A stretch of 64,000 bases of DNA from Chitinophaga sp. GbtcB8 (GTDB lineage: Bacteria; Bacteroidota; Bacteroidia; Chitinophagales; Chitinophagaceae), in the NCBI RefSeq assembly GCF_019091455.1, contig NZ_JAGXJN010000001.1, positions 652,026 through 716,025 of the forward strand. Direction: 5' to 3'. Below the pieces are notes generated by a model, which saw only the letters and a program-made list of their open reading frames with translations, searched no databases and was not told the origin of the DNA. The translations under genes were made by a program, and so were the position numbers. The stretch's first letter is position 1, and each line of letters opens with the position of its first letter. Shown in pieces: positions 9,645 to 19,213 of this stretch.

Positions 9645-9682
9645 ATCCCGTTGTGGCGTGGCCCGCAACGGGATTTTATTTT
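9645..9682 (+). terminator. Rho-independent terminator of yqgE
   Basis: The arms ATCCCGTTG (9645-9653) and CAACGGGAT (9666-9674) are perfect complements and are followed by TTTATTTT. It lies 25 bp after the yqgE stop. Confidence 0.75.
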
Positions 9683-10016
9683 CCTGCAGAGATTAAACCT
9701 TACAGGCATACTTTAACCACTATACGTTTAGGAAAATGAAAAAATAATTGTCAACTTTATAAGCATAAACATTTGCTGATCCCGTTGTGAAAGTCATTGT
9801 ATGATCACCCGTAGCTCCCCGATAAGACCATTGCCTATTCCCGTTGTAACTTACAGGCCGCACGAGGTACACCCGTCAACCAGGCTATTTATCACTATCA
9901 AAAATATTTGTGCTGGTAACAGCATGCCGATTATGGTACTACAGTTATTACTGACTGTTTGAGAATGCATTGGCACACGAAAATCTTCCGTTGTAGCCAT
10001 CCTATGACATAACCGC
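9683..10016. other. Gap without recognised gene; repeated CCCGTTGT words
   Basis: No coding region is convincing here. The 12-mer GATCCCGTTGTG of the yqgE terminator (9644-9655) recurs at 9778-9789, and the core CCCGTTGT occurs again at 9840-9847. TTACAGGC also occurs twice (near 9700 and 9850). The stretch ends in a strong hairpin at 10017-10043, so a plus-strand transcript could end there, but I cannot define one. Confidence 0.4.
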
Positions 10017-10043
10017 AAAGGCCGGGTTTTCCCGGCCTTTTTC
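10017..10043 (+). terminator. Strong hairpin terminator, better on plus strand
   Basis: AAAGGCCGGG, TTTT loop, CCCGGCCTTT, then further T's on the plus strand. On the minus strand the T run is only three, but it could still serve the HTH gene that ends 85 bp away. Confidence 0.65.
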
Positions 10044-10127
10044 ATGCATAAAAAGCCTTACAGCACGCATAGGTTTGCTGATTAAAGCCGGCCAGGTGAA
10101 AACAACATCGTTTGCGCCGTTAAGGGA

Positions 10128-10367
10128 TCAGCCCCATACATCCGGCCCTAAGAACTCTGCCGGTTTTACTTTCAGCAGATCACAAATTTCAAACAGGCGA
10201 TGAATGGTAAGCGGGGTTTTACCATTCTCCAAACGGCTGTATGCATTTTGAGAAATATTCAGCATAAAAGCCATATACTCCTGCGAGTATTCCTTTTTAC
10301 GGCGCAGTGAACGAAGCTTTTGGATAACACGCATTATGTACGTGTGTGTAACGGTATTTTGATCCAT
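10128..10367 (-). CDS. Small XRE-family (Cro/CI-type HTH) regulator
   Basis: A 79-residue DNA-binding protein consisting almost wholly of one helix-turn-helix domain. RSLRRKKEYSQEYMAFML forms helices 1-2 and ISQNAYSRLENGKTPLTI the recognition helix and turn. The C-terminus LLKVKPAEFLGPDVWG is as in stand-alone Bacteroidota XRE proteins. An internal ATG (MRVIQKLRS) about 11 codons in is an alternative start. It stands alone in a 2-kb gene-poor region with no toxin or phage partner. Its targets are unknown. Confidence 0.8.
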   Translation of the reverse strand: MDQNTVTHTYIMRVIQKLRSLRRKKEYSQEYMAFMLNISQNAYSRLENGKTPLTIHRLFEICDLLKVKPAEFLGPDVWG

Positions 10368-11586
10368 ATGAGAGGGTTGCTATGTAAAAGACGGATATGA
10401 TCAGGATTATAAAATGCAGGAGTACTAACTATCACCACTATACGGCAAACAGCAACGTTTAGCCATGCACGTGATCATTCGTTTTCTCCAGGCATAAACC
10501 GGGTTACGCGGGCAAGTTAAGTTTAAGGACATGGTACATCAGTTTATCAAACAAACAATTGCATTTAATGCATACAATGGAGTGTGTGTCTTTATGGTCT
10601 AATGGTTTAACAGGAATAGCTATAAAATAGTTTAGAGAACCGCTTCTATTAAGTTAAATAATTCTGCACGCCTGAATTCTTAATGACTTGTTAATGAATT
10701 GTTAAGTGAAAATACACCTTTAAGCATAAACGTAACCGGTTAAGCTGCAATGGAAATGAAGCATTTACGCTTTTTTATTTGCGTAAGCACGCAACAGCGC
10801 TTTCCCGCCAAATCCAGCTAAAACAATACAGGCCTGATCTTCAAGCGAATAGGAATATGGTGAGCGTTGCTGAAAAAGATTTACGTAGGTAGCTTTTTTT
10901 GTGATTTAACAACAATTGGGATCAGGAAGGTTCATAGTGTGGTCGCTTTCAATCACTTTCGTAAACTTGCGGCTGGTGTATTATTACAGTTCCGGCTGCT
11001 TTCATCTGCTGGCAAGGCTCCTGGCGGGTGAGGCCGGTGTATTTTTACACATCAATCTGTTAATAAAAATTTTGATTTTTTTTTCTGTGCCTATGCTTTG
11101 AAGTCCAATGGTTAACGTGCCGCCCTTTGTTCCCCCTAACAAAAATGACTAAACGGAGTGAGAATATTCAAAACAATTTAAATATCTTGCTAATGTAAAA
11201 TGGATACGGTAGGATCAACCACGGAGCGCGATGCATTTTAACCCATTTTTCAACTGTGAGAGCAGGAGCAACGAAAGCATTAACAGCCGAATAGCTAAAC
11301 CTATGAAAACGATAACGGTAGGCCTCTTTTAGGCCAGCTTGCATCGGATAATAATATAAAAAAACACCCAAAAACTTATTGAAGATACACCTGTACTTCT
11401 GTAACGGCAGCTACCGTTCAGAGGCACTTAAATATATTCATTTTCATAGGAATAGGGTTATATGCCTGCTGCATGGTAGTTATGTAATGTAATTATCATA
11501 ATCGGCAATAACCTGCTCGTTGAATAACCCGGCCAGTATTCCTACTGCGCTTTTAACGGGGTCTTCTTAGATTGGAATAGTTAGGA
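10368..11586. other. About 1.2 kb without recognised gene
   Basis: Short open frames exist on both strands (for example 10916-11101 plus and 11168-11371 minus), but their predicted products have no recognisable motif. I see no tRNA, mobile element or repeat array. It could hold decayed genes or regulatory DNA; I see no direct evidence for either. Confidence 0.4.
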
Positions 11587-11619
11587 CAAAAACAAAGGCC
11601 GGGTAATCATACCCGGCCT
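11587..11619 (-). terminator. Terminator of the atpDC operon
   Basis: Perfect arms AGGCCGGGTA (11596-11605) and TACCCGGCCT (11610-11619) are followed on the minus strand by TTGTTTTTG. It lies 26 bp after the atpC stop. Confidence 0.85.
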
Positions 11620-11644
11620 GTTATTTTATGTGCATCTCTGCTTA

Positions 11645-11899
11645 TTAGCTAATCAACGAAGCGCCTTCTACCAGCACGGTTGCTTTATTACGCAGCACTT
11701 CCACAAAGCCGCCTTCTATCTGAAAATACTCTGCCTGCACTTTATCTTTCAGCACCTTCATTTTGCCTTTGCCTAAAGCAGCGATCAGCGGCGCATGGCG
11801 GTTCAGCACTTCAAAAGAGCCATCTATACCCGGCAGCTGCACGCCGTACACTTCTCCGGTGAACAGCTTTCTTTCAGGTGTTAAAACTTCAAGCAACAT
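11645..11899 (-). CDS. atpC: ATP synthase F1 epsilon subunit, short form
   Basis: An 84-residue epsilon subunit made of the N-terminal beta-sandwich only (LEVLTPERKLFTGEVYGVQ, then GSFEVLNRHAPLIAALGKG). The C-terminal inhibitory helical hairpin of E. coli epsilon (about 50 more residues) is absent, as is usual in Bacteroidota. It couples rotation of gamma to catalysis in F1. It lies 26 bp downstream of atpD and is terminated by the hairpin at 11587-11619. Confidence 0.93.
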   Translation of the reverse strand: MLLEVLTPERKLFTGEVYGVQLPGIDGSFEVLNRHAPLIAALGKGKMKVLKDKVQAEYFQIEGGFVEVLRNKATVLVEGASLIS

Positions 11900-11925
11900 T
11901 ATAATTAATAATTAAAAATGAAGAA

Positions 11926-13455
<1,530 letters not shown>

Positions 13456-13470
13456 TTATAAAATTTGGCG

Positions 13471-13501
13471 CAAAGGTAATGGTTAAAGGGGTAAAATTCA
13501 A
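13471..13501 (-). promoter_or_regulatory. Promoter of atpDC (Bacteroidota type)
   Basis: Read on the minus strand there is TTG (13501-13499), 20 bp, then TACCTTTG (13478-13471), a near-perfect match to the Bacteroidota -33/-7 consensus. Transcription would start near 13465, giving a leader of about 37 nt before the atpD ATG. Confidence 0.6.
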
Positions 13502-13811
13502 ATAAACGCCCGGATTCATCGGGGTCAAATTCAAATATATAAATACCTAATACCAAACCAACTCCTGATCATCTTATTTATCGTTAATTACCCTGTTTTC
13601 TTCGCTCATTGCACAATATTCACCTGCCAAATTGCGTGTTACACCATGTAAATGTTAAGGCCGTCCTAAAATCCCCTGCCTGACCGTTAAATAGCGTTAA
13701 GAAAGTGCCGGTATGGCGCCTCTGGTACGATAATCGCATTATTTGTAATGTACACAACAACCTAAGGAAATGCGTGACAGATTTTCCTGATACCTTTTAA
13801 AAGTATGCGAT
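13502..13811. other. Intergenic region between atpD and DUF6600 gene
   Basis: A divergent gap. Apart from the atpDC promoter I see no ORF, repeat or strong hairpin; it should also hold the promoter of the plus-strand gene, which I could not place. Confidence 0.4.
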
Positions 13812-15263
13812 ATGAAAAGCAAGATAAACTTCTATGCGAGCGTAATTATTGCCAGCTTTACCATCACTACATTAGCCGATAGTTGCGCAACGGCCAGACC
13901 ACAACAGTACTATGACCAGGGTTATGATCAAAATTATGACCAGGATCCTTATCAGCAGGGAAATGCATCTTTTTCTGCCTTTTATGATGCCTTAAGCCCA
14001 TATGGACAATGGATGAACTACGGACAATACGGACGGGTATGGGTGCCCAATGCCGGGCGGGACTTTCAGCCCTACTCTACTAACGGGCACTGGGTATATA
14101 CAGATTATGGCTGGACCTGGATGAGCGACTACCCCTGGGGTTGGGCGCCTTTCCACTACGGCCGATGGGCTTTTGACAATAATTACGGGTGGTTATGGGT
14201 GCCTGGCGAAGAATGGGGCCCTGCGTGGGTAAGCTGGCGTAACAGCCCGGATTATTATGGCTGGGCGCCGTTAACACCGGGTATGAGCATTGGGGTAAGT
14301 ATGAACATTCCGACGGCTTACTGGTCATTTGTGCCCTGCGCATATATAGGCAGCGCCAGCCTTCACCAGTATTATGTGCCCCGTAGCCGCAACGTAACCA
14401 TTATTAACAATACTACCGTGATCAATAATGTGCGGGTAGTAAATAATAACCGTTACTACCGTGGCCCTGAAGTGCGGGATGTGGAAAGGGTAACGCGCCG
14501 GCCTATTACCCCGGTACGGGTAGTGAACAGTGACCGTCCGGGTAGCGGCAGCCTGAGTAACAACCAGATGCGCATTTTCCGCCCGCAGGGTGCAGAGCTG
14601 CGCCGCCCGCTGGCTGATAATAACCGCGGAAACAATCCTACCAGGATTAACGGTAATAACAACCGGGTCACTCCCACGCCTGCGCCTAATAACAACAATA
14701 ACGTTACCCAGCCGGGTGTGCCGGGCAGAACCCGCCGCGTATTTGATAATGATAATGGCAACCGGGTGAACCCGCCTGCCAATGTCCCGAATAATAACAA
14801 TAATCAGCCGGTTAATACCCCGGAACCGAACCGGAATGCGCCCAGGCGTATATTTGATAATAACAACAATAATAACCGTCCGGTAACACCGGCTCCTAAT
14901 AATCCAGCGCCGAACCGGCCCAGTAATCCAGTTAACAGCCCAGCTCCGAACAATAATCCGCCCCGGCGTATATTCAACGAGCCAAACAACCGCCCGGCAG
15001 CTGCTCCTGTAACTGCACCAATGCCAAGGACACAGCCTTCGTCACCTGCACCAAGGCCGGAGCCCAGGACAAGTCCGGCGCCGCAACCCAGGAATAATCC
15101 TGCCCCGCAGCCACAACGGACCATGCCCGCTCCTGCTCCACGCCCGGCCCCTGCGCCGCGTATGCAGCAGCCATCAGCACCACGTCCTGCACCAGCACCA
15201 GCCCCACGCCGTACTAACGACAACAATGGTGGCGGTGGCGGAGGAAGGATACAGCGAGGATAA
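13812..15263 (+). CDS. DUF6600-like lipoprotein with Trp/Tyr repeats and Asn/Pro-rich tail
   Basis: A 483-residue exported protein. The N-terminus has a hydrophobic stretch and a possible lipobox ending at Cys25 (TTLADSC), so it may be a lipoprotein. Residues about 50-190 form an aromatic domain with repeated YGxW/GxxWxW units (YGQWMNYGQYGRVWVP, YTDYGWTWMS, NYGWLWVPGEEWGPAWV), as in DUF6600 proteins. From about residue 195 the sequence is low-complexity: first Asn/Val/Arg-rich, then Asn/Pro-rich with recurring PRRIFDN-like units, ending in Gly/Arg. Function is unknown; an envelope location is likely. It stands alone with a bidirectional terminator after it. Confidence 0.8.
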   Translation: MKSKINFYASVIIASFTITTLADSCATARPQQYYDQGYDQNYDQDPYQQGNASFSAFYDALSPYGQWMNYGQYGRVWVPNAGRDFQPYSTNGHWVYTDYGWTWMSDYPWGWAPFHYGRWAFDNNYGWLWVPGEEWGPAWVSWRNSPDYYGWAPLTPGMSIGVSMNIPTAYWSFVPCAYIGSASLHQYYVPRSRNVTIINNTTVINNVRVVNNNRYYRGPEVRDVERVTRRPITPVRVVNSDRPGSGSLSNNQMRIFRPQGAELRRPLADNNRGNNPTRINGNNNRVTPTPAPNNNNNVTQPGVPGRTRRVFDNDNGNRVNPPANVPNNNNNQPVNTPEPNRNAPRRIFDNNNNNNRPVTPAPNNPAPNRPSNPVNSPAPNNNPPRRIFNEPNNRPAAAPVTAPMPRTQPSSPAPRPEPRTSPAPQPRNNPAPQPQRTMPAPAPRPAPAPRMQQPSAPRPAPAPAPRRTNDNNGGGGGGRIQRG

Positions 15264-15293
15264 GATGAAACAGGAATAAAAAGCAGGAGATTG

Positions 15294-15330
15294 AAAGAGG
15301 GAAATAAGACAGTCTTATTTCCCTCTTTTT
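15294..15330. terminator. Bidirectional terminator
   Basis: Perfect 16-bp arms (15294-15309 and 15313-15328) with core GAGGGAAATAAGA, a 3-nt loop, A's on the left and T's on the right. It sits between convergent genes and can serve both. Confidence 0.85.
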
Positions 15331-15347
15331 AATTAATTAATTATAAA

Positions 15348-15959
15348 TTATTGATCACTTACACACTGAAAAGGATCAGGATTGCCTTCCGGGGCGGGTT
15401 TATTAAATGCCCAGCAAAAGTTCATAGCCTGGCTGGTAATGCTGATCAGCTTTAGCTGCACCTTCATGCCTTTGCGGCTGCCGGCAGCATCCACGGCGCG
15501 GGTTTCCTTAGCCGGTACATCATTCACCGTATATTGTTCTGTTTTGAATACATCCCCGTTACTGCGCAGGTATTGCACGCTTACCACTACATTGTCAAGC
15601 GGGTACTCTGTCTGGTTTTTCACGATCACCTGCAGGTTTTTGATACCGCCAAAGAAGCCGGTTTTGTAGTCGCTGGTATTAACGGAAATAAACTGCTTCC
15701 AGTTACGGCGGTAATACGTGCGGCGTTCCACAAACTTGCCCTGCACGCGCTGCTGCTGGTCTTTACGGTCGGCTATTTGCTGGGCGGCCCCACTGGCCAG
15801 GTTCAGGCTTTGCTTCAGGTCGCGATTCTCATTCAGCAGGCGCTCATTTTGCTGTAATACCTTGCGCACCCGCTGCTGCTGCCGGTAATAGCCCAGTCCC
15901 AGGATAATAGCTACAAAGAAAAAGATGATCGTATAAAGAAAAGGTGATGTTTTTTTCAT
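15348..15959 (-). CDS. Membrane-anchored coiled-coil protein, unknown function
   Basis: A 203-residue protein I do not recognise. One transmembrane segment lies at about residues 9-25 (LYTIIFFFVAIILGLGYY). It is followed by a Gln/Arg/Leu-rich coiled coil (about 26-75). The C-terminal region of about 100 residues looks like a beta-sandwich of the FxxLM/DUF4352 sort (LQVIVKNQTEYPLDNVVVSV, VPAKETRAVDAAG). The topology suggests a periplasmic domain on a single anchor. Convergent with the DUF6600 gene. No operon partner. Confidence 0.75.
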   Translation of the reverse strand: MKKTSPFLYTIIFFFVAIILGLGYYRQQQRVRKVLQQNERLLNENRDLKQSLNLASGAAQQIADRKDQQQRVQGKFVERRTYYRRNWKQFISVNTSDYKTGFFGGIKNLQVIVKNQTEYPLDNVVVSVQYLRSNGDVFKTEQYTVNDVPAKETRAVDAAGSRKGMKVQLKLISITSQAMNFCWAFNKPAPEGNPDPFQCVSDQ

Positions 15960-16083
15960 CTGGAATAGTTGTTAATGGTATTGTACCTGTTTTACCGGGC
16001 TTATCCTGGCAATTAGAAAAAATGATGCCATTATAAAATTGCTTTATACATCCTTTCTCCGACTTCCTTATTTTTGCTCCCCT

Positions 16084-17244
16084 ATGGAGCTCATCAAAGT
16101 AGATAACGAACAAACCGCCCGGCTGTTTATACAGATCCACGTAAACCTTAACAGACATAACTCCCAATGGATCCGTCCGTTGGATAAGGATATTAATTTT
16201 GTATTTGACCCGCAGAAGAACAAAACCTTCCGGCACGGGGAATGTGTACGCTGGCTGCTGAAGAACAAGCAGGGGCAATGGATTGGCCGGATCGCCGCTT
16301 TTGTGAACAACAAATACCGCACTAAAGGTGATGAGCAGCTTACCGGCGGGATCGGTTTTTTTGATTGCGTACATGACCAGGCGGCGGCCAACCTTTTATT
16401 TGATACCGCCAAACACTGGCTGCAGGAAAGGGGCATGGGCGCTATGGACGGCCCTATTAATTTTGGTGAGCGCAATAACTGGTGGGGCCTGCTTACAGAA
16501 GGTTTTCATGAACCCCTGTACTGTATGAACTATAACCCGCCTTATTACAAAGACCTGTTTGAAACCTATGGTTTCCAGCCTTTCTTTTACCAGATTTGCT
16601 TTGCCATAAACGTTGGGGTGCAGCTGCAGGAGAAGTTCTATGCCCGCCACGATGCCCTGGACAAGGACCCTGCCTACAAGGCACAGCACCTGCAAAAAAA
16701 CAAGCTGGAAAAGTATGCAGAAGATTTTTGTACCATCTATAATAAAGCCTGGGCCGGCCATGACGGAGGCAAAGAGATAACCAAGACGCAGGCCCTGCAG
16801 ATCTTTAAGCAAATGAAACCGGTGATGGATGAAAAAGTGGTGTGGTTTGTTTATCACAACAATGAGCCTATTGCCTGCTGGTTAAACCTGCCGGAGCTGA
16901 ACCAGTTCTTTAAGCATATGAACGGCCAGTTCGGGTTATGGCAAAAGCTGCAGCTCCTGTGGATGAAGTATACCCGCCAATGCCGCAAATTCACCGGTAT
17001 TGTGTTTGGCATTGTTCCGGAGTTCCAGGGCAAGGGAGTGGATGCTTATATGATCGTGGAAGGCGCCAAGCTGATACAGGGGCAGCACCTGTATGAGGAT
17101 TATGAAATGCAGTGGATCGGTGATTTTAATCCCAAAATGCTCAATATTGGCGAGAACCTGGGCGCTTACCGCAGCCGCCAGCTTACCACCTACCGTTATT
17201 TATTTGACCGTACCAAGGAGTTTAAACGGCATCCGCTGGTGTAA
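16084..17244 (+). CDS. GNAT-like acyltransferase superfamily protein, unknown substrate
   Basis: A protein of about 386 residues conserved in Bacteroidota. ATG 16084 (MELIKVDNEQ) is chosen because upstream codons overlap the promoter TATTTTTG at 16069-16076; the frame is open back to 16039. The N-terminal half contains the WIGRIAAFVNN and GGIGFFDC region and the C-terminal half FTGIVFGIVPEFQGKGVDAYM, which resembles the acetyl-CoA-binding loop (Q/R-x-x-G-x-G/A) of GNAT enzymes. The double-domain length recalls FemAB-like or tandem GNAT proteins. No substrate can be given. Confidence 0.75.
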   Translation: MELIKVDNEQTARLFIQIHVNLNRHNSQWIRPLDKDINFVFDPQKNKTFRHGECVRWLLKNKQGQWIGRIAAFVNNKYRTKGDEQLTGGIGFFDCVHDQAAANLLFDTAKHWLQERGMGAMDGPINFGERNNWWGLLTEGFHEPLYCMNYNPPYYKDLFETYGFQPFFYQICFAINVGVQLQEKFYARHDALDKDPAYKAQHLQKNKLEKYAEDFCTIYNKAWAGHDGGKEITKTQALQIFKQMKPVMDEKVVWFVYHNNEPIACWLNLPELNQFFKHMNGQFGLWQKLQLLWMKYTRQCRKFTGIVFGIVPEFQGKGVDAYMIVEGAKLIQGQHLYEDYEMQWIGDFNPKMLNIGENLGAYRSRQLTTYRYLFDRTKEFKRHPLV

Positions 17245-17255
17245 TGTGCAGATGA

Positions 17256-17317
17256 CAGATATGCAAATGTGCAGATGTAATGCAGCGAAGATCACCATTT
17301 GCACATCTGCATATCTG
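17256..17317. repeat. Simple-word inverted repeat, TGCA-AT word, copy 1
   Basis: Two 22-nt arms (17256-17277 and 17296-17317) are reverse complements at 20 of 22 positions. Each arm is built from the iterated words ATGTGCAGAT and ATATGCAAAT. It lies between convergent genes and lacks a T run. The same words occur at 45981-46086 and, more weakly, at 27101-27140. Confidence 0.75.
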
Positions 17318-17328
17318 TAATTTGCATA

Positions 17329-18828
17329 TTAATTCGCCTGCATTCTTGCCCGGGGCAGCTGTTTCAGAATGCTTTTATAAATATCTCTTTCCTTAAAGGG
17401 TTTCAGCAGCCAGTCATTGAACCCGGCTTTGCGGAAGGTTTCTTCATCCTGCCGGTCAATATCAGCGGTAAGCACCACGATGGGCACTTTTGCTTTTTTG
17501 GTGTCTTTATCGGCACGGATGTGCTGTACCACTTCCAGCCCGCTCATTTCCGGCATTTGCAGGTCCAGCAGTATCAGGTCGTAGTTATTGGTCTGGTACA
17601 GCTCATAGGCTATGGCGCCATCCCTGGCCATATCAAAACGGCATTTCCAGCGGGTAAGCATTATTTTCAGCAGCAGCAGGTTCATTTCCTGGTCGTCAGC
17701 TATCAGCACATACAGTCCTTCCAGCTGGTTGCCGGTCATTTGCTCAATATCATGCTGGGTAATAATTACTGTTTGCGCAGGGGTTGCCAGCTCATAAGGG
17801 ATCTGGCAGCTGAAGCGCGTGCCTTTGCCTACTTCACTCTCCACGCTGATGCTGCCACCGTGCAGCTGTACCAGGCGCTGGGTAATAGCCAGCCCCAGGC
17901 CGGTACCACCAGGCTTATGGTGGGCGGAACGTACCTGGTAAAACCGTTCAAAAATGCGGGGTAATACTTCCGGTGGCACACCCGGGCCGGTATCTTCCAC
18001 TGACAGGGACAACACTCCCTGGCCACCGCTGCTATCCAGCTTAGCGGTTACAGTAACACTCCCTGTTTCAGTGTATTTGATGGCATTGGCCAACAGGTTC
18101 ACCAGGATTTGTTTCAGACGGAACACATCACCCAACACATGCTGCTGCTGGTTGCCCGCAAAGGAAAAATGCAGCTGCAGCTGTTTGCTGGTGGCCTGTA
18201 TGCGCATAGTGTTCGTTACATCTGCCAGGGCCTGGTACAATGTAAATGGCTGTTTCTGAATGGAGATATAATCGCTGTCCAGCTTTGAAAAATCCAATAC
18301 ATCATTCACCACATCCATCAGCAGGCCGGCAGATACATCTATGTGATGTAACAGCTCCTGCTGGTTTTCCTGTAAAGGAGTATGCGACAATTGTTCAGTA
18401 AAACCTACAATAGAGTTTAGCGGGGAGCGTATCTCATGGCTCATATTGGCCAGGAATACAGAGCGGGCTTTGGCAGCATTCAGCGCATGTTGTTTTTCTT
18501 TCTGAAGCTGTTTATCCTTGCGGTGGTAGTCCCACCAGATAACACCAGTTACTATCGCGGTAAGTTCCAATAATGCGATCACCAGCAGCACAACATTCTC
18601 CATACCCCTGGTGCGTCCGTTGAAATCGGCGGTAATGGCGGCTTGCCGGGCTTGCATGGCCTGCTTTTGCGCGGCATCATTTGCAGGCATGGCGCTATTT
18701 TCCAGTTCTAACTGGTGCATAGCCTGTCGTAGTTGGTTCATATTATGACGGTGATAATATAAAGCTGTCACCCCAACAATTAATTTACAGGCCAACAGGA
18801 CAAACAGTGCAATACGTAAAAAGCGCAT
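17329..18828 (-). CDS. Hybrid sensor histidine kinase / response regulator
   Basis: A 499-residue membrane hybrid kinase. TM1 lies at about residues 5-24 and TM2 at about 78-100, with only a short helical loop of about 50 residues outside. HisKA is FLANMSHEIRSPLNSIVGF. The ATPase has N box LLANAIKYTET, G1 DTGPGVP and G2 GTGLGLAITQRL. The C-terminal receiver domain (about 370-490) has the acidic pair in IADDQEMN, the phosphoacceptor Asp in LILLDLQMPEMSG, and the conserved Lys in DWLLKPF. With no output domain it must pass phosphate on to an Hpt protein or act by other means. It is divergent from dnaX. Confidence 0.93.
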   Translation of the reverse strand: MRFLRIALFVLLACKLIVGVTALYYHRHNMNQLRQAMHQLELENSAMPANDAAQKQAMQARQAAITADFNGRTRGMENVVLLVIALLELTAIVTGVIWWDYHRKDKQLQKEKQHALNAAKARSVFLANMSHEIRSPLNSIVGFTEQLSHTPLQENQQELLHHIDVSAGLLMDVVNDVLDFSKLDSDYISIQKQPFTLYQALADVTNTMRIQATSKQLQLHFSFAGNQQQHVLGDVFRLKQILVNLLANAIKYTETGSVTVTAKLDSSGGQGVLSLSVEDTGPGVPPEVLPRIFERFYQVRSAHHKPGGTGLGLAITQRLVQLHGGSISVESEVGKGTRFSCQIPYELATPAQTVIITQHDIEQMTGNQLEGLYVLIADDQEMNLLLLKIMLTRWKCRFDMARDGAIAYELYQTNNYDLILLDLQMPEMSGLEVVQHIRADKDTKKAKVPIVVLTADIDRQDEETFRKAGFNDWLLKPFKERDIYKSILKQLPRARMQAN

Positions 18829-19213
18829 TTAATTAAATTAAAATTTGATACATGGTGTATTGTCTTTTTCAACAGATAACCTGGAAGGATCCTAATAGAT
18901 CAGTTGCAACTTATTGTACATACGACGGGTAAAACATTCACGCCCCTACTTTTGGTTTATAGTTATTTCAAAGGGATACCAGCCGGGAATTAACGATTGG
19001 GTATCAGCAAGAAAATTAAAGAAATTTACAGACATGGTAAATTTTAATTCTTACAAACGGTTCAGGATCCATAAAAACAGGTAGCGCTGAACCGCTGATC
19101 TATCCTGCTTTTCGTTATATATCCGGTTAGCATCCGGCCACCGGCAAGGTGTGCCGCCGGGCGGATAACAGTCCGAAAAAATGTGTACTTTCGGGCTTTG
19201 CGAATGCTTGCAT
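18829..19213. other. Divergent intergenic region between hybrid kinase and dnaX
   Basis: No gene is visible. TACTTTCG (about 19182-19189) before dnaX is close to the TAnnTTTG element; otherwise I see no clear repeat or hairpin. Confidence 0.4.

Noticed and set aside
10916..11101. 61-codon plus-strand ORF in the gene-poor region
   Set aside because: Hydrophobic composition without motif, no ribosome-binding context or neighbours; consistent with a chance ORF.
11168..11371. 67-codon minus-strand ORF in the gene-poor region
   Set aside because: No recognisable motif and no supporting context.
14804..15226. 140-codon minus-strand ORF opposite the DUF6600 gene
   Set aside because: Gly/Ala-rich antisense shadow of the Pro/Arg/Asn-rich tail.
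16039..16083. Longer N-terminus for the GNAT-like gene from 16039
   Set aside because: The codons overlap the TATTTTTG promoter element and give an unlikely N-terminus; ATG 16084 fits better.
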